In this document: positions 28,566 through 36,518 of the stretch, one piece after another
Numbering within the stretch: the first letter of the stretch is position 1
Layout of the letters: every line of letters begins with the position of its first letter
The notes under the pieces: model-generated
What the model was told of the DNA's origin: nothing
What the model saw: only the letters and a program-made list of their open reading frames with translations
The model's database searches: none
Assembly (NCBI GenBank): GCA_964585245.1
Contig: CAZPCV010000008.1
Location: 1 to 37,402 of the forward strand
DNA from: CAZEDL01 sp964585245
GTDB taxonomy: Bacteria; Patescibacteriota; Patescibacteriia; Magasanikbacterales; GWA2-37-8
DNA length: 37,402 nucleotides
Direction of reading: 5' to 3'
Made by a program: the position numbers and the translations under genes

Positions 28566-29189
28566 ATGTTGGAATATTTTTTTAATATCGACCTGATCAC
28601 GTTTATCAAATCAGCCAGTTATATTGGAATTTTTGCCATCGTATTTGCCGAATCAGGTTTATTAATTGGGGCGATCTTACCCGGTGACAGCCTCTTGTTT
28701 ACTGCGGGTTTTTTGGCTTCGCAACAGTATCTGGCTATTCACTGGCTGTGTCTTATTACTTTTTTAGCAGCTGTTACGGGCGACAGTACCGGTTATTGGA
28801 TCGGCAGAAAACTCGGCCCCAAAATTTTTTCTCGCCCTAACTCCCTGCTATTCAACCAAAGCCATGTAGAGAAAACCCGGCTGTTTTATGAAAAGTATGG
28901 GGGAAAAACTCTTATTCTGGCGCGCTTTATGCCAATCGTGCGCACCTTTGCTCCCGTCTTGGCCGGGGTAGGGCATATGAATTATCGGCAATTTTTTGCA
29001 TACAATATTATCGGGGCGGCTGTCTGGGGGGTGTGTTTGCCTTTAGCAGCTTATTTTTTAGGTAGTATAATTCCCAATCTGCAACATTATTTATCGTATA
29101 TCATTCTTGGTATCGTATTTATGTCGGTAGCCCCGCCTGCGGTGCACTTGTGGCAAGAATATAGAAAAAATAGACTTCCAGGAATTTAA
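28566..29189 (+). CDS. DedA-family membrane protein
   Basis: 207 residues from the ATG at 28566. A DedA/SNARE-associated-type membrane protein, about five helices. Hallmarks: FAESGLLIGAILPGDSLLFTAG, LAAVTGDSTGYWIGRKLGPKI, and the conserved RFMPIVRTFAPVLAGVGHMNYRQF, split here as FMPIVRTFAPVLAG followed by VGHMNYRQFFAYN. DedA proteins support membrane integrity and have been linked to lipid-carrier (undecaprenyl phosphate) or phospholipid scrambling and proton-motive-force homeostasis. It converges on the acyltransferase gene and the two stop codons overlap (29186-29189). Confidence 0.93.
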   Translation: MLEYFFNIDLITFIKSASYIGIFAIVFAESGLLIGAILPGDSLLFTAGFLASQQYLAIHWLCLITFLAAVTGDSTGYWIGRKLGPKIFSRPNSLLFNQSHVEKTRLFYEKYGGKTLILARFMPIVRTFAPVLAGVGHMNYRQFFAYNIIGAAVWGVCLPLAAYFLGSIIPNLQHYLSYIILGIVFMSVAPPAVHLWQEYRKNRLPGI

Positions 29190-30295
29190 GAAACCTTTCT
29201 GACAAATTTCAATTTAGGAACTGCCTGATAGATATACCCTATCAAAAGGAAAATTCCCATATACAGCACCGTCGCGACACTGGCCGGCAAATAAGGATAC
29301 AAAAATTGATACCGGTATAACAGCGGCCAATGCACCAAGTATATTTCAAACGAGAATTGACCGAGTAACAAGAGAAATCTAGACTCGGTTTTTTTAACTA
29401 CGAAGACTAGTATAAGCAAAAGAGCACTGAATAGGCTAATTACCTCTTCCTTTATCCAACCGTGCCCCACGGCACTATAACGGAGTGTTACCCAAAGTAC
29501 CACAGTACTTAGGAACAAAAAAAATGGACGTTGGAACTTTTTATCAACATGAGCTGTTAAAAGCTCCATAGTGGATGTGCTGAATTTGGCTATATGGGTA
29601 CTATACGCGGCCAAGAATAACCCAAGTGGAAATCCTAAAAAATGTAGGTAATACAAATTAAATACTCCAGGGGTTATGCCAAAAAAACTAGTTAGATTTA
29701 GAGATAAAAGAAACGAATTAAAAACGAGAATTCCTACGGGGGCGGCCCAAGGGTATTTCTTCCGAAATACCAAAGGAAAAAAGAGATATTGAGCCAACAG
29801 CGGAGTGATAAACCATAAAGGCGAATTAATATCCCGATACAGGTCGGCACTAGGGAAAAACCCTAAGATATTTTTTATAGTCAGGGTGCCGGAATAGAAG
29901 GTATGTAACACTGCTGCATCTAGACACAGAAAAATTAAAACTGTAATTACTACTGGGAGATAAATTTTTCCCAATCTTTTTTTATAAAAGTCGGTAATAG
30001 ACAATGGTTTCTGCAATGCAGAGGTCATTACGCCATAACCCGACAAAATTAAAAATAAATCGACCCCGACACCGGCATAATTTGATACGGGAGCTAAAAA
30101 AATATGATCCTGTACCAAAAAATAACCAATGTGGGAAAACACTACCAGTACTATAGCCAGGCCTTTTAGCTCGGTGGTAGTAGCCACAGGGAACATATCC
30201 TTGCCTTTTTTTGTCCGCAGACTTAAAACGCATGCTAACACGAACGTTGATAGTACCAGGTAGCTCTGGACGATAGGATCAGCGATTGAAAACAT
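29186..30295 (-). CDS. Acyltransferase-3 family membrane protein (OafA-like)
   Basis: 369 residues, about ten membrane helices. The acyltransferase-3 signature is TTTELKGLAIVLVVFSHIGYF, with the catalytic-type His in VVFSHIG. It is followed by YAGVGVDLFLILSGYGVMTSAL and FYKKRLGKIYLPVVITVL, and near the C-terminus by FSFEIYLVHWPLLYRYQF. Such enzymes O-acetylate or succinylate surface sugars or lipids. The start is ATG 30295, which lies in the T-tract of the helicase terminator; the Met at 30196 (MFPVATTTELKG) is an alternative. The first form has an extra hydrophobic N-terminal helix. It may depend on read-through from the helicase gene. Confidence 0.88.
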   Translation of the reverse strand: MFSIADPIVQSYLVLSTFVLACVLSLRTKKGKDMFPVATTTELKGLAIVLVVFSHIGYFLVQDHIFLAPVSNYAGVGVDLFLILSGYGVMTSALQKPLSITDFYKKRLGKIYLPVVITVLIFLCLDAAVLHTFYSGTLTIKNILGFFPSADLYRDINSPLWFITPLLAQYLFFPLVFRKKYPWAAPVGILVFNSFLLSLNLTSFFGITPGVFNLYYLHFLGFPLGLFLAAYSTHIAKFSTSTMELLTAHVDKKFQRPFFLFLSTVVLWVTLRYSAVGHGWIKEEVISLFSALLLILVFVVKKTESRFLLLLGQFSFEIYLVHWPLLYRYQFLYPYLPASVATVLYMGIFLLIGYIYQAVPKLKFVRKVS

Positions 30296-30323
30296 AAAAA
30301 TAGGCTCGTAATTACGAGCCTAT
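30293..30323 (-). terminator. Terminator after the helicase, overlapping the acyltransferase start
   Basis: 24-nt perfect palindrome (30300-30323) followed on the minus strand by a T5 run that runs directly into the acyltransferase ATG (30293-30295). It ends the helicase transcript; termination would also remove the acyltransferase message. Confidence 0.8.
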
Positions 30324-30344
30324 GATAGCAAAAATTATGGAATT

Positions 30345-31616
30345 TTAGAACCGCTGTCGACGACCCCGCGCCTGGCGCGAGCCGCCGGAATGGCCCGAAT
30401 GAGAAAATCCGCCGCTATTACGTTGGCGATTGAAACCAAACTGGTTGGGCGAGCGAGGCGGAGGTGGTGGGAGTTTGCGAGCGGCCGGCAAAGTGGGGAG
30501 AACTCCAACTGGAATTGTTTTACGAATCAAACGCTCGATAGCTTTGATATCCTGGCGCTGGTCAGGAGTTGCGAAAGAAATAGCTTTGCCTGTTCGTCCG
30601 GCCCGGCCGGTACGACCGATACGATGGACATAATCCTCGGAGTTATCAGGTAAATCGTAGTTAATAACAAGGGTAATTCCCGTAACATCAATGCCGCGGG
30701 CTGCAATATCGGTAGCTACTAACACGCGGTATTTCCCGGTTTTGAAACCAGTCAAGGCTTCTTTGCGCTGGGCGAGCGATCGATTTGAATGGATTTCGCT
30801 CGCCGCATGGCCAAAATGGCGCACAGCGGCAGCAATACGTTTGGCAGCAAATTTCGTACGAGAAAATATGAGAATACTGCCCGGGTACTCAACTAGAATT
30901 TTATCGAGCAGTTGCAATTTCAATTCTTTGGCGATAAGAAAGATTTCTTGCTCAACCTGAGTAGAAGAAGTCCCGGCCGGAGCAACTTCTATCCGTAGGG
31001 GCGCTTTCATAAACTCATTGGCCATAGCGGCGATGGCCGGCGGCATAGTCGCCGAAAACAGCATGGTCTGACGATCGGTGCGAATCAGTTTTAAGATGCG
31101 TTTAATCTGCGGAGCAAAACCGATATCGAACATACGATCCGCTTCATCCAACACCACAATGGTAACGGCATCCAAACGAACCTTTTTTTGTTCTAAAAAG
31201 TCTGCAAGTCGGCCGGGTGTAGCGATAATTACATGCGCCCCCTGGCGCAAGGCCTGAGTTTGCTGATGGGGCGAGGCGCCGCCAATCAATACAGCGGTGC
31301 GCAAGCCAATCTGACGGCCCACTTTTTGCAGTGTTTCGTCAACCTGCAGGGCTAACTCACGAGTTGGCAACAGAATAAGCCCTTGGCCTTTCACACTGGC
31401 CAAACGCTGGATCATCGGCAAGCCAAACGCCAACGTTTTCCCGGTACCGGTTTGGGCAATGCCAACAACATCCGCGCCTGTAATGGCCACGGGAATGGCT
31501 TGGTGCTGGATGGGAGTAGGCGTAACATAGCCTGCTGAATTTAAAACTGACAATAATTTTGGCGCTATACCAAGCTCCGCAAAGGTGTTTGGGGGGGTGG
31601 TTTTTTCTGGTGTCAT
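30345..31616 (-). CDS. DEAD-box RNA helicase (RhlE-like)
   Basis: 423 residues. Contains every helicase motif: Q-motif YVTPTPIQHQAI, I AQTGTGKTLAF, Ia PTRELALQ, Ib TPGRL, II VLDEADRMFD, III FSATMPPAI, then ATDIAARGIDV and YVHRIGRTGRAGRTGKAIS. The C-terminal tail is Pro-rich then Gly/Arg/Ser-rich (PPPPRSPNQFGF ... GGSRQARGRRQRF), like RGG tails that hold RNA. RhlE/DeaD-type proteins unwind RNA in ribosome assembly and decay, often in the cold. It has its own consensus promoter and a leader with two strong hairpins. Confidence 0.95.
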   Translation of the reverse strand: MTPEKTTPPNTFAELGIAPKLLSVLNSAGYVTPTPIQHQAIPVAITGADVVGIAQTGTGKTLAFGLPMIQRLASVKGQGLILLPTRELALQVDETLQKVGRQIGLRTAVLIGGASPHQQTQALRQGAHVIIATPGRLADFLEQKKVRLDAVTIVVLDEADRMFDIGFAPQIKRILKLIRTDRQTMLFSATMPPAIAAMANEFMKAPLRIEVAPAGTSSTQVEQEIFLIAKELKLQLLDKILVEYPGSILIFSRTKFAAKRIAAAVRHFGHAASEIHSNRSLAQRKEALTGFKTGKYRVLVATDIAARGIDVTGITLVINYDLPDNSEDYVHRIGRTGRAGRTGKAISFATPDQRQDIKAIERLIRKTIPVGVLPTLPAARKLPPPPPRSPNQFGFNRQRNSGGFSHSGHSGGSRQARGRRQRF

Positions 31617-31714
31617 AGATAAAATAGTGACCCGATCACTTCACTGGTCACTATTTGACACTAGATAAAGAAGTTCGAGTCTTGTCGCTTGTTACAAGCG
31701 GCAAAAGATTAAAA
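31617..31714 (-). promoter_or_regulatory. Structured 5' leader of the helicase gene
   Basis: About 98 nt long. It holds a 10-bp hairpin with one G-T pair (31682-31691 with 31695-31704) near the 5' end, and an 11-bp perfect inverted repeat (31622-31632 with 31646-31656) that ends 5 nt before the ATG. Occluding the start codon region suggests translational control, as in cold-shock helicase leaders. Confidence 0.6.
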
Positions 31715-31720
31715 CAGCTT

Positions 31721-31749
31721 AGTTTAGCACGCATTCATCTTTCTGTCAA
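31721..31749 (-). promoter_or_regulatory. Promoter for the DEAD-box helicase
   Basis: Minus strand: TTGACA (plus 31744-31749), 17-nt spacer, TAAACT (plus 31721-31726). Predicted start near 31714. Confidence 0.8.
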
Positions 31750-31800
31750 TATTTTAACCGTCTCTCTATACTGGGAAACGTTACTAAACATGCCTTTTTC

Positions 31801-31829
31801 TTGACTTTGTGATATCCGCTTGCTATATT
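31801..31829 (+). promoter_or_regulatory. Promoter for the XRE regulator operon
   Basis: TTGACT (31801-31806), 17-nt spacer, TATATT (31824-31829). Predicted start near 31836, only about 5 nt before the ATG at 31841. It is divergent from the helicase promoter with 51 nt between. Confidence 0.8.
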
Positions 31830-31840
31830 CAGGCCATCTT

Positions 31841-32053
31841 ATGAAAGAAAATCTCAAAAACATTGTTAATGAATTGCGGATCAAGACAGACCTGACTCAG
31901 GAAGAATTAGGCCAGGCTGTCGGGGTAACCCGACAAACCATTATCGCGATTGAAAAAGGAAACTATACGCCTTCCGTAAGTTTGGCTATAAAAATCAGCC
32001 AAATTTTTAAAAAGAAGGTCGAAGATATTTTTATACTTACCTATGAAAAATAA
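31841..32053 (+). CDS. XRE-family transcriptional regulator
   Basis: 70 residues from the ATG at 31841; the frame extends to 31820 but the promoter overlaps that. A single helix-turn-helix domain of the compact YozG/Cro type: NELRIKTDLTQEELGQAVGV (helices 1-2), TRQTIIAIEKGNYTPSVSLA (recognition helix and turn), and IKISQIFKKKVEDIF. Such minimal regulators often accompany a small membrane protein, as here: its last codons overlap the next start. It probably represses its own operon. The mRNA appears almost leaderless. Confidence 0.93.
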   Translation: MKENLKNIVNELRIKTDLTQEELGQAVGVTRQTIIAIEKGNYTPSVSLAIKISQIFKKKVEDIFILTYEK

Positions 32054-32411
32054 TTCCTTCACCAAAGAAATCATCGCGTCCATTGCATTACTGGGATTAC
32101 TAGGTTTATTTATCGAACCGTTTGGCTATATGCCTCCCATGGCCGTAATGCCAATCGCCCTCATTAGCATTATTATCTTTATCATACTTTCAAGTTTTAT
32201 CTGGCACGAACAGGCACAGGATGAACGTGAAGCGATGCACAGCTTTGTCGCGGGGAGATTGGCTTTTTTGGCCGGTACTGCGACCCTGCTAATTGGAATA
32301 TTACAGCAAGCGCTTAGACATCAGCCTTTGGATATTTGGCTCTTGATTGCGCTGTGCGCTATGGTGGTTACGAAATTGGGCGGACACATTTATAGCCAGC
32401 TTAAACATTAA
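32043..32411 (+). CDS. Membrane protein partner of XRE regulator (DUF2178-like)
   Basis: 122 residues with four helices: IASIALLGLLGLFIEPF, then MPIALISIIIFIILSSFIW, then a segment RLAFLAGTATLLIGILQQAL and WLLIALCAMVVTKLGGHIY. The cytoplasmic loop WHEQAQDEREAMHSFVAGR resembles the DERE...AGR region of DUF2178 proteins, which commonly pair with XRE regulators. The ATG at 32043 overlaps the regulator's last codons by 11 nt, in another frame, which indicates translational coupling. Function is unknown; membrane sensing of stress that controls the regulator is a guess. Confidence 0.8.
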   Translation: MKNNSFTKEIIASIALLGLLGLFIEPFGYMPPMAVMPIALISIIIFIILSSFIWHEQAQDEREAMHSFVAGRLAFLAGTATLLIGILQQALRHQPLDIWLLIALCAMVVTKLGGHIYSQLKH

Positions 32412-32426
32412 TTGCTTCTGGAAATT

Positions 32427-32456
32427 AAAAACCACCGGGGTGAGCCGGTGGTTTTT
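32427..32456 (+). terminator. Bidirectional terminator
   Basis: 12-bp perfect stem (32427-32438 and 32445-32456), 6-nt loop, A5 and T5 flanks. It serves the XRE operon (plus) and the large secreted protein gene (minus), whose stop is 5 nt away. Confidence 0.9.
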
Positions 32457-32460
32457 AGGT

Positions 32461-35160
32461 TTAGGTTCTAAAACTGAAATATACATTTTCTGACCAAGGG
32501 CCTTCGAGACCGTTTTGATCGACAGCTTTGATTCTGATTCGGTATTCATTATCACCCGGAAGAGTAATGGCGTTCAGGCTGGTAGCATATTCAGCGCTGA
32601 CATAACGATACGGCTTGCCCGACCATTTGGTGTAAGAGCTGCAGTAATCACAATCTATTTCTACAATATAGCGGCTGGCAGAATCAATTTTTTCCCAGCG
32701 AGGAGAAATAGTGCGCGGAAAGTTGGTCAATACTTGTTGGCTAAAAGGCGTAATCAAGCGTGGAATATTGGTGGTCGGAGGAGTGATAGACGATTGTACT
32801 TGAAACGCTACCGCGTCACTCCAAGCGCTATATGTATTTCTAGAGCGGTCGTACGCCCGAACTTGAATATTGTATGATTTATTTTCGTTCAATATATAGG
32901 TGAAATAATTGTTAGCTATAGTTTGACTAAGGACTGTGTCCCAACCAGCCGACCCGCCACACCCATAACAATGAATTAACAATTGATACTCAGTAGCACT
33001 ACTCACCTGGTTCCAACCAAAATTAACACTACGAGGGGCATTAGTAAAAATTTGATTAACAGACGGACTGGTAATAGTAGGAGTCGCTAACGTAGAAGTG
33101 GATTGATACCGCACCGTATAACTGCCGGAAGACTGGCTGTAATTGCTATTGCCATCCATAGCGTATACGCGCACTTGATAAGAATAGCTAGTAGATAGGC
33201 CCGTAATTTGAGTATCGGATAGATAGGTATAACCCGTAAATACTCCACGCTCTAATTGCGCACATCCATTCTCGATGCAATTAACTACGACATAGTATTG
33301 AGAGGCACCCGAAATACTGGTCCAATTTGCGCTCAACACCCCACTACTACTTAATGACGCGCTGGAAATTGTCGGGGCGGCAATGGAGCCGGTCGGCGCG
33401 TTCGCGTAGAAGGTTACATATTGAGACCAGGCTCCCACCTGAGAACTGTTGCCTGCTCGTACGCGTACTTGGTATTGTTTGTTTTCAGGAATACGGAAAC
33501 GCATGCTGGTGGCGCCATTATCACTATAACTACTCAAATACGAATTCCAACCATACTTTGCTCCGCAGGAATTGCATAGTACTTCTACCAAATAATTAGT
33601 GGCGCCCGGTACGGCATTCCAGGAAACATCAGCCGCACGCCCTGGATAGTCCAACGAGTAAGTCAAATTAGTAACTTGCGTCAAACTTGTGCCAGTTCCG
33701 TTAGAATTAAGACGATTGTAATAAAAATAAACTGGCGAAGAATACGGTCCCACATTCGGGAGGTTTATGCCTCGTACAACTACACGGTACCGTTGATTGC
33801 CATACGGCATATCCGACAGAGGCAAAGCAAAATTCTTTACGCCATCAACGGTGTCATACAGATGCCACCAGGTGTTTGAACCAGAACAAGTGTCACAACT
33901 AACATCGATACGATAATTGCGGGCATTTGGCACACCAGTCCAATTCAGATTCAAGCTCGTTTCACTGCTTGGGACGGTGGCGTAGTTGCTAGGAACGGTA
34001 ATAATTGCCGAACCACTAATTAAACCCGGCGCAGGATCAATTATTGTCGTACTGTTCCGAAAATAGATAAATTCAGACCATGGGCTATGATTGCCATACT
34101 GGTCAATACTTTGAATACGTACCCGCTGGTTGCCATCCCCCGTTACAGCCAGGGGGTAGCTAGTTGAGCCCTCGGTCGGAAAATAATAATTTACTACCGA
34201 CCAATTTCCTGCTCCGCACGTACTACACTCAACTTGCAAGATATAAGACCGGGCATTATTAACAGCATTCCACTGCGCCGTAACAATGCGTGAAGAGTTT
34301 GTGTAGACTCCCCCATTAGTAGGGCTTGAAAGTATTGGAGCGGATAAAGCCGGATAAATAGTATGCGAGCTAAAATAGCCAAAACCACTCCAGCTGCCGC
34401 CGCGGCCAGACGCATCAATCGCGCGAACCTGCCAGCGATAATCGGTATCAAACGGTAAAGCCAGTGGAGAAAAAGTAGTTTGAGAACTGGTATAGTATCC
34501 TACTTGCTTCCAGGCATCGGTACCCTGACACAGATTGCACTCAATTCTGACTTCGTAATGATGAGTATTTTCTACGGCATTCCACTGTACATTTAAGATA
34601 CGGGGGTAGTTGGTAAACGTTTGATAATTGCTGGGATAAATCAGAGAGGGCGTACTGAGGCTGGTGTTGCTTGTGGAATCAGTGGTAATGGCAACATTGA
34701 GTACGCGAACTTTTATATAGACATCATTCGTATCGTCATAAATAGCATACACACCGTCTTTCACGATCGCTACCCCCAATCGATTATACGTAGCCGACGA
34801 ATAGGCCGGAATAATGCTCTGGAGCTTGGCTAAACGCACTACTCCCCCCTGGCCCGTATTATTGGCGTACCATAAGGCTTTACCGCTGCTATCTAGGGCA
34901 ATGTAGGCGGCTCCGGCTGCTACAGTGGTATTACGTCCGTTAACGAAGTCGTAACCAGCAGTGGTATTATTACCCGTCGTACTATACGTCAAGCTTATAT
35001 CCCCTACTTCAAAATCATCGTTAACTTCAGCGTAATAACGGGCAGTTACCGTTACCGAAGTAGAAGTAGCCGCTTTACTTGGGGCGGCACCGATTATTAA
35101 GCCGCCTAACACCACGAACAGCGCAGTCATCCAGAATTTGTTTTTACTAAATATTGCCAT
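32461..35160 (-). CDS. Large secreted Fn3-like repeat protein with paired cysteines
   Basis: 899 residues from the ATG at 35160 (MAIFSKNKFW). A signal peptide (residues 1 to about 30, cleavage after SKA) is followed by an N-terminal domain of about 130 residues. Then come seven repeats of about 105 residues with a fibronectin-III-like pattern (W..V..A..Y.V.V.C..C....W ... YRVRVRA.D ... WS). Cysteine pairs fall at 208/211, 312/315, 422/425, 529/532, 628/633, 731/734 and 837/840, all in the same strand of the repeat. The fifth pair is CxxxxC, the others CxxC. There is no membrane anchor or sorting signal at the C-terminus, so it is released or held by other parts. It is probably an adhesin or surface-layer component. 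It has its own promoter and terminator. Confidence 0.9.
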   Translation of the reverse strand: MAIFSKNKFWMTALFVVLGGLIIGAAPSKAATSTSVTVTARYYAEVNDDFEVGDISLTYSTTGNNTTAGYDFVNGRNTTVAAGAAYIALDSSGKALWYANNTGQGGVVRLAKLQSIIPAYSSATYNRLGVAIVKDGVYAIYDDTNDVYIKVRVLNVAITTDSTSNTSLSTPSLIYPSNYQTFTNYPRILNVQWNAVENTHHYEVRIECNLCQGTDAWKQVGYYTSSQTTFSPLALPFDTDYRWQVRAIDASGRGGSWSGFGYFSSHTIYPALSAPILSSPTNGGVYTNSSRIVTAQWNAVNNARSYILQVECSTCGAGNWSVVNYYFPTEGSTSYPLAVTGDGNQRVRIQSIDQYGNHSPWSEFIYFRNSTTIIDPAPGLISGSAIITVPSNYATVPSSETSLNLNWTGVPNARNYRIDVSCDTCSGSNTWWHLYDTVDGVKNFALPLSDMPYGNQRYRVVVRGINLPNVGPYSSPVYFYYNRLNSNGTGTSLTQVTNLTYSLDYPGRAADVSWNAVPGATNYLVEVLCNSCGAKYGWNSYLSSYSDNGATSMRFRIPENKQYQVRVRAGNSSQVGAWSQYVTFYANAPTGSIAAPTISSASLSSSGVLSANWTSISGASQYYVVVNCIENGCAQLERGVFTGYTYLSDTQITGLSTSYSYQVRVYAMDGNSNYSQSSGSYTVRYQSTSTLATPTITSPSVNQIFTNAPRSVNFGWNQVSSATEYQLLIHCYGCGGSAGWDTVLSQTIANNYFTYILNENKSYNIQVRAYDRSRNTYSAWSDAVAFQVQSSITPPTTNIPRLITPFSQQVLTNFPRTISPRWEKIDSASRYIVEIDCDYCSSYTKWSGKPYRYVSAEYATSLNAITLPGDNEYRIRIKAVDQNGLEGPWSENVYFSFRT

Positions 35161-35194
35161 ATAAGCACTAATTAAAAAATTAAATTGACATACA

Positions 35195-35223
35195 AAAATA
35201 ACATATTTTTGAGTATATGTCAA
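35195..35223 (-). promoter_or_regulatory. Promoter of the large secreted protein, inside an inverted repeat
   Basis: Minus strand: TTGACA (plus 35218-35223), 17-nt spacer, TATTTT (plus 35195-35200). The region 35185-35223 is an imperfect inverted repeat: 8 bp (35185-35192 with 35216-35223) and 8 bp (35193-35200 with 35204-35211) separated by a 4-nt bulge. Confidence 0.6.
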
Positions 35224-35270
35224 ACGGGTTTCCTAGAGATCACTTGGCAACACTGACACCTTTTCCTCAG

Positions 35271-35588
35271 CTAACGCAAGCGCTTTTTCAAATCTTTTTC
35301 TACCGCATTCCAACGTTTACGAAGTTCCCTGACTAAGACATTTTTGACGTCTTCAGCCAGTTCTTTTTTTGCGGCATACTCTTCTACAGCACGCTCGACT
35401 AGAGCATCGTACATTTCACGAGTCGGCCCTTCGAGCTGACTAATACTGTCTTTTAACTCGCTATATAGCGGATCGAGATGAAGGGCTATTTTTGATCGCA
35501 GTTCTTTGCCTTTAGGTGTCACATTCAACCATACTAATGCCGCACCCAGTAAACCTCCTACCACTAAACCGCGATTAAATCTTCCCAT
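35271..35588 (-). CDS. Small membrane-anchored helical protein (YtxH-like)
   Basis: 105 residues. An N-terminal glycine-rich membrane helix (RGLVVGGLLGAALVWLNV) is followed by TPKGKELRSKI, the layout of YtxH-type proteins, and a charged helical tail (LYSELKDSISQLEG ... LVRELRKRWNAVEKDLKKRLR). There are no catalytic motifs. YtxH-like proteins are general-stress proteins of unknown role. It has a consensus promoter of its own, ends about 47 nt before the large secreted gene's promoter, and lies between that gene and the methyltransferase gene. Confidence 0.78.
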   Translation of the reverse strand: MGRFNRGLVVGGLLGAALVWLNVTPKGKELRSKIALHLDPLYSELKDSISQLEGPTREMYDALVERAVEEYAAKKELAEDVKNVLVRELRKRWNAVEKDLKKRLR

Positions 35589-35634
35589 ATAAAACTACTT
35601 TATTATTTAAATCGATATTTTCATCACAACTTCT

Positions 35635-35663
35635 ATTGTAAGCGCCAGAAGGAAGCGCGTCAA
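35635..35663 (-). promoter_or_regulatory. Promoter for the YtxH-like gene
   Basis: Minus strand: TTGACG (plus 35658-35663), 17-nt spacer, TACAAT (plus 35635-35640). Predicted start near 35628, a 40-nt leader. Confidence 0.8.
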
Positions 35664-35672
35664 GGGCAATTT

Positions 35673-36494
35673 TCATTTTTTAACAGCTGTAAAATGAAGG
35701 TTGGGCGACGGTACTCGCGCTAATATATAAGACTCAATATTTATGAGACAGTTTACAGTATTTTTTATCAATCTAAAGACTGGACTGCCTGCACGGCGTT
35801 GTAAATCGGCAAAGTAATGTTCATTATTTAATTGGGAAAGACCATGTTTTTTTGCGGCCTGATTCATCAGATTAAAACTTACTATCCCCAATAATTGTCC
35901 TAAGACATGTTCGCTGTAACGTTTCCTAGTAAGATTTAAGCCAGCCGCCTCCACTATAGAAAGTAACTTACGGCGCGAAAAATATTGGATATGTCCGGCA
36001 AATTTCTCGGTCAAACTATTCTTTAATCCGATTTTGTCGAGCCAGTGCCACCACGACAACCAGTCACCTTCGCACGGAACAAAGGCATATAACACTCCGT
36101 GATTTTTTAAGACTCGCGCCGCTTCAGTCAATAAAAAGAGAGGGTCTTGAACATGCTCTAAGACATCAAAAATAAGCACAGCATCGAAGTGTTGGGCTGC
36201 ATAGGGCAGTTGTTTCTCTGTACTAACTTCGTAATTAACCCCATCCTGAGCTGTTTTTGCGAAGGTGATGGCCTCGCTACTAATATCTACACCGTGACAA
36301 TCCAATTCCGGACGCATCTGCTTAAGGGCACGGATAAATTGCCCGGCGCCACAACCAATCTCGAGTACGCGGGCACCCGCTGTCAGGCTAGCTACAGCCT
36401 GCAGAGCCTGATACAAACGAAAACTAGTAGGCGAAGTTAGGCGTAACGTAGCCGTGCCGCTACCCCATAGTGACTTGTTGTAATCAAATGGCAT
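35673..36494 (-). CDS. Class I SAM-dependent methyltransferase
   Basis: 273 residues. The Rossmann methyltransferase core has ARVLEIGCGAGQFIRALKQM (SAM loop), LDCHGVDISSEAI (acidic residue for ribose), HFDAVLIFDVLEHVQDPLFL (post-II motif) and NHGVLYAFVPCEGDWLSWW. The C-terminal 100 residues (FSRRKLLSIVEAAGLNLTRK and beyond) are as in UbiG/Methyltransf_23-type enzymes that act on sugars or lipids of surface polymers. It begins 24 nt after a glycosyltransferase stop, so a role in glycan modification is likely; substrate unknown. Confidence 0.9.
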   Translation of the reverse strand: MPFDYNKSLWGSGTATLRLTSPTSFRLYQALQAVASLTAGARVLEIGCGAGQFIRALKQMRPELDCHGVDISSEAITFAKTAQDGVNYEVSTEKQLPYAAQHFDAVLIFDVLEHVQDPLFLLTEAARVLKNHGVLYAFVPCEGDWLSWWHWLDKIGLKNSLTEKFAGHIQYFSRRKLLSIVEAAGLNLTRKRYSEHVLGQLLGIVSFNLMNQAAKKHGLSQLNNEHYFADLQRRAGSPVFRLIKNTVNCLINIESYILARVPSPNLHFTAVKK

Positions 36495-36518
36495 GCAATC
36501 AAATCGTTAAAAATTATT

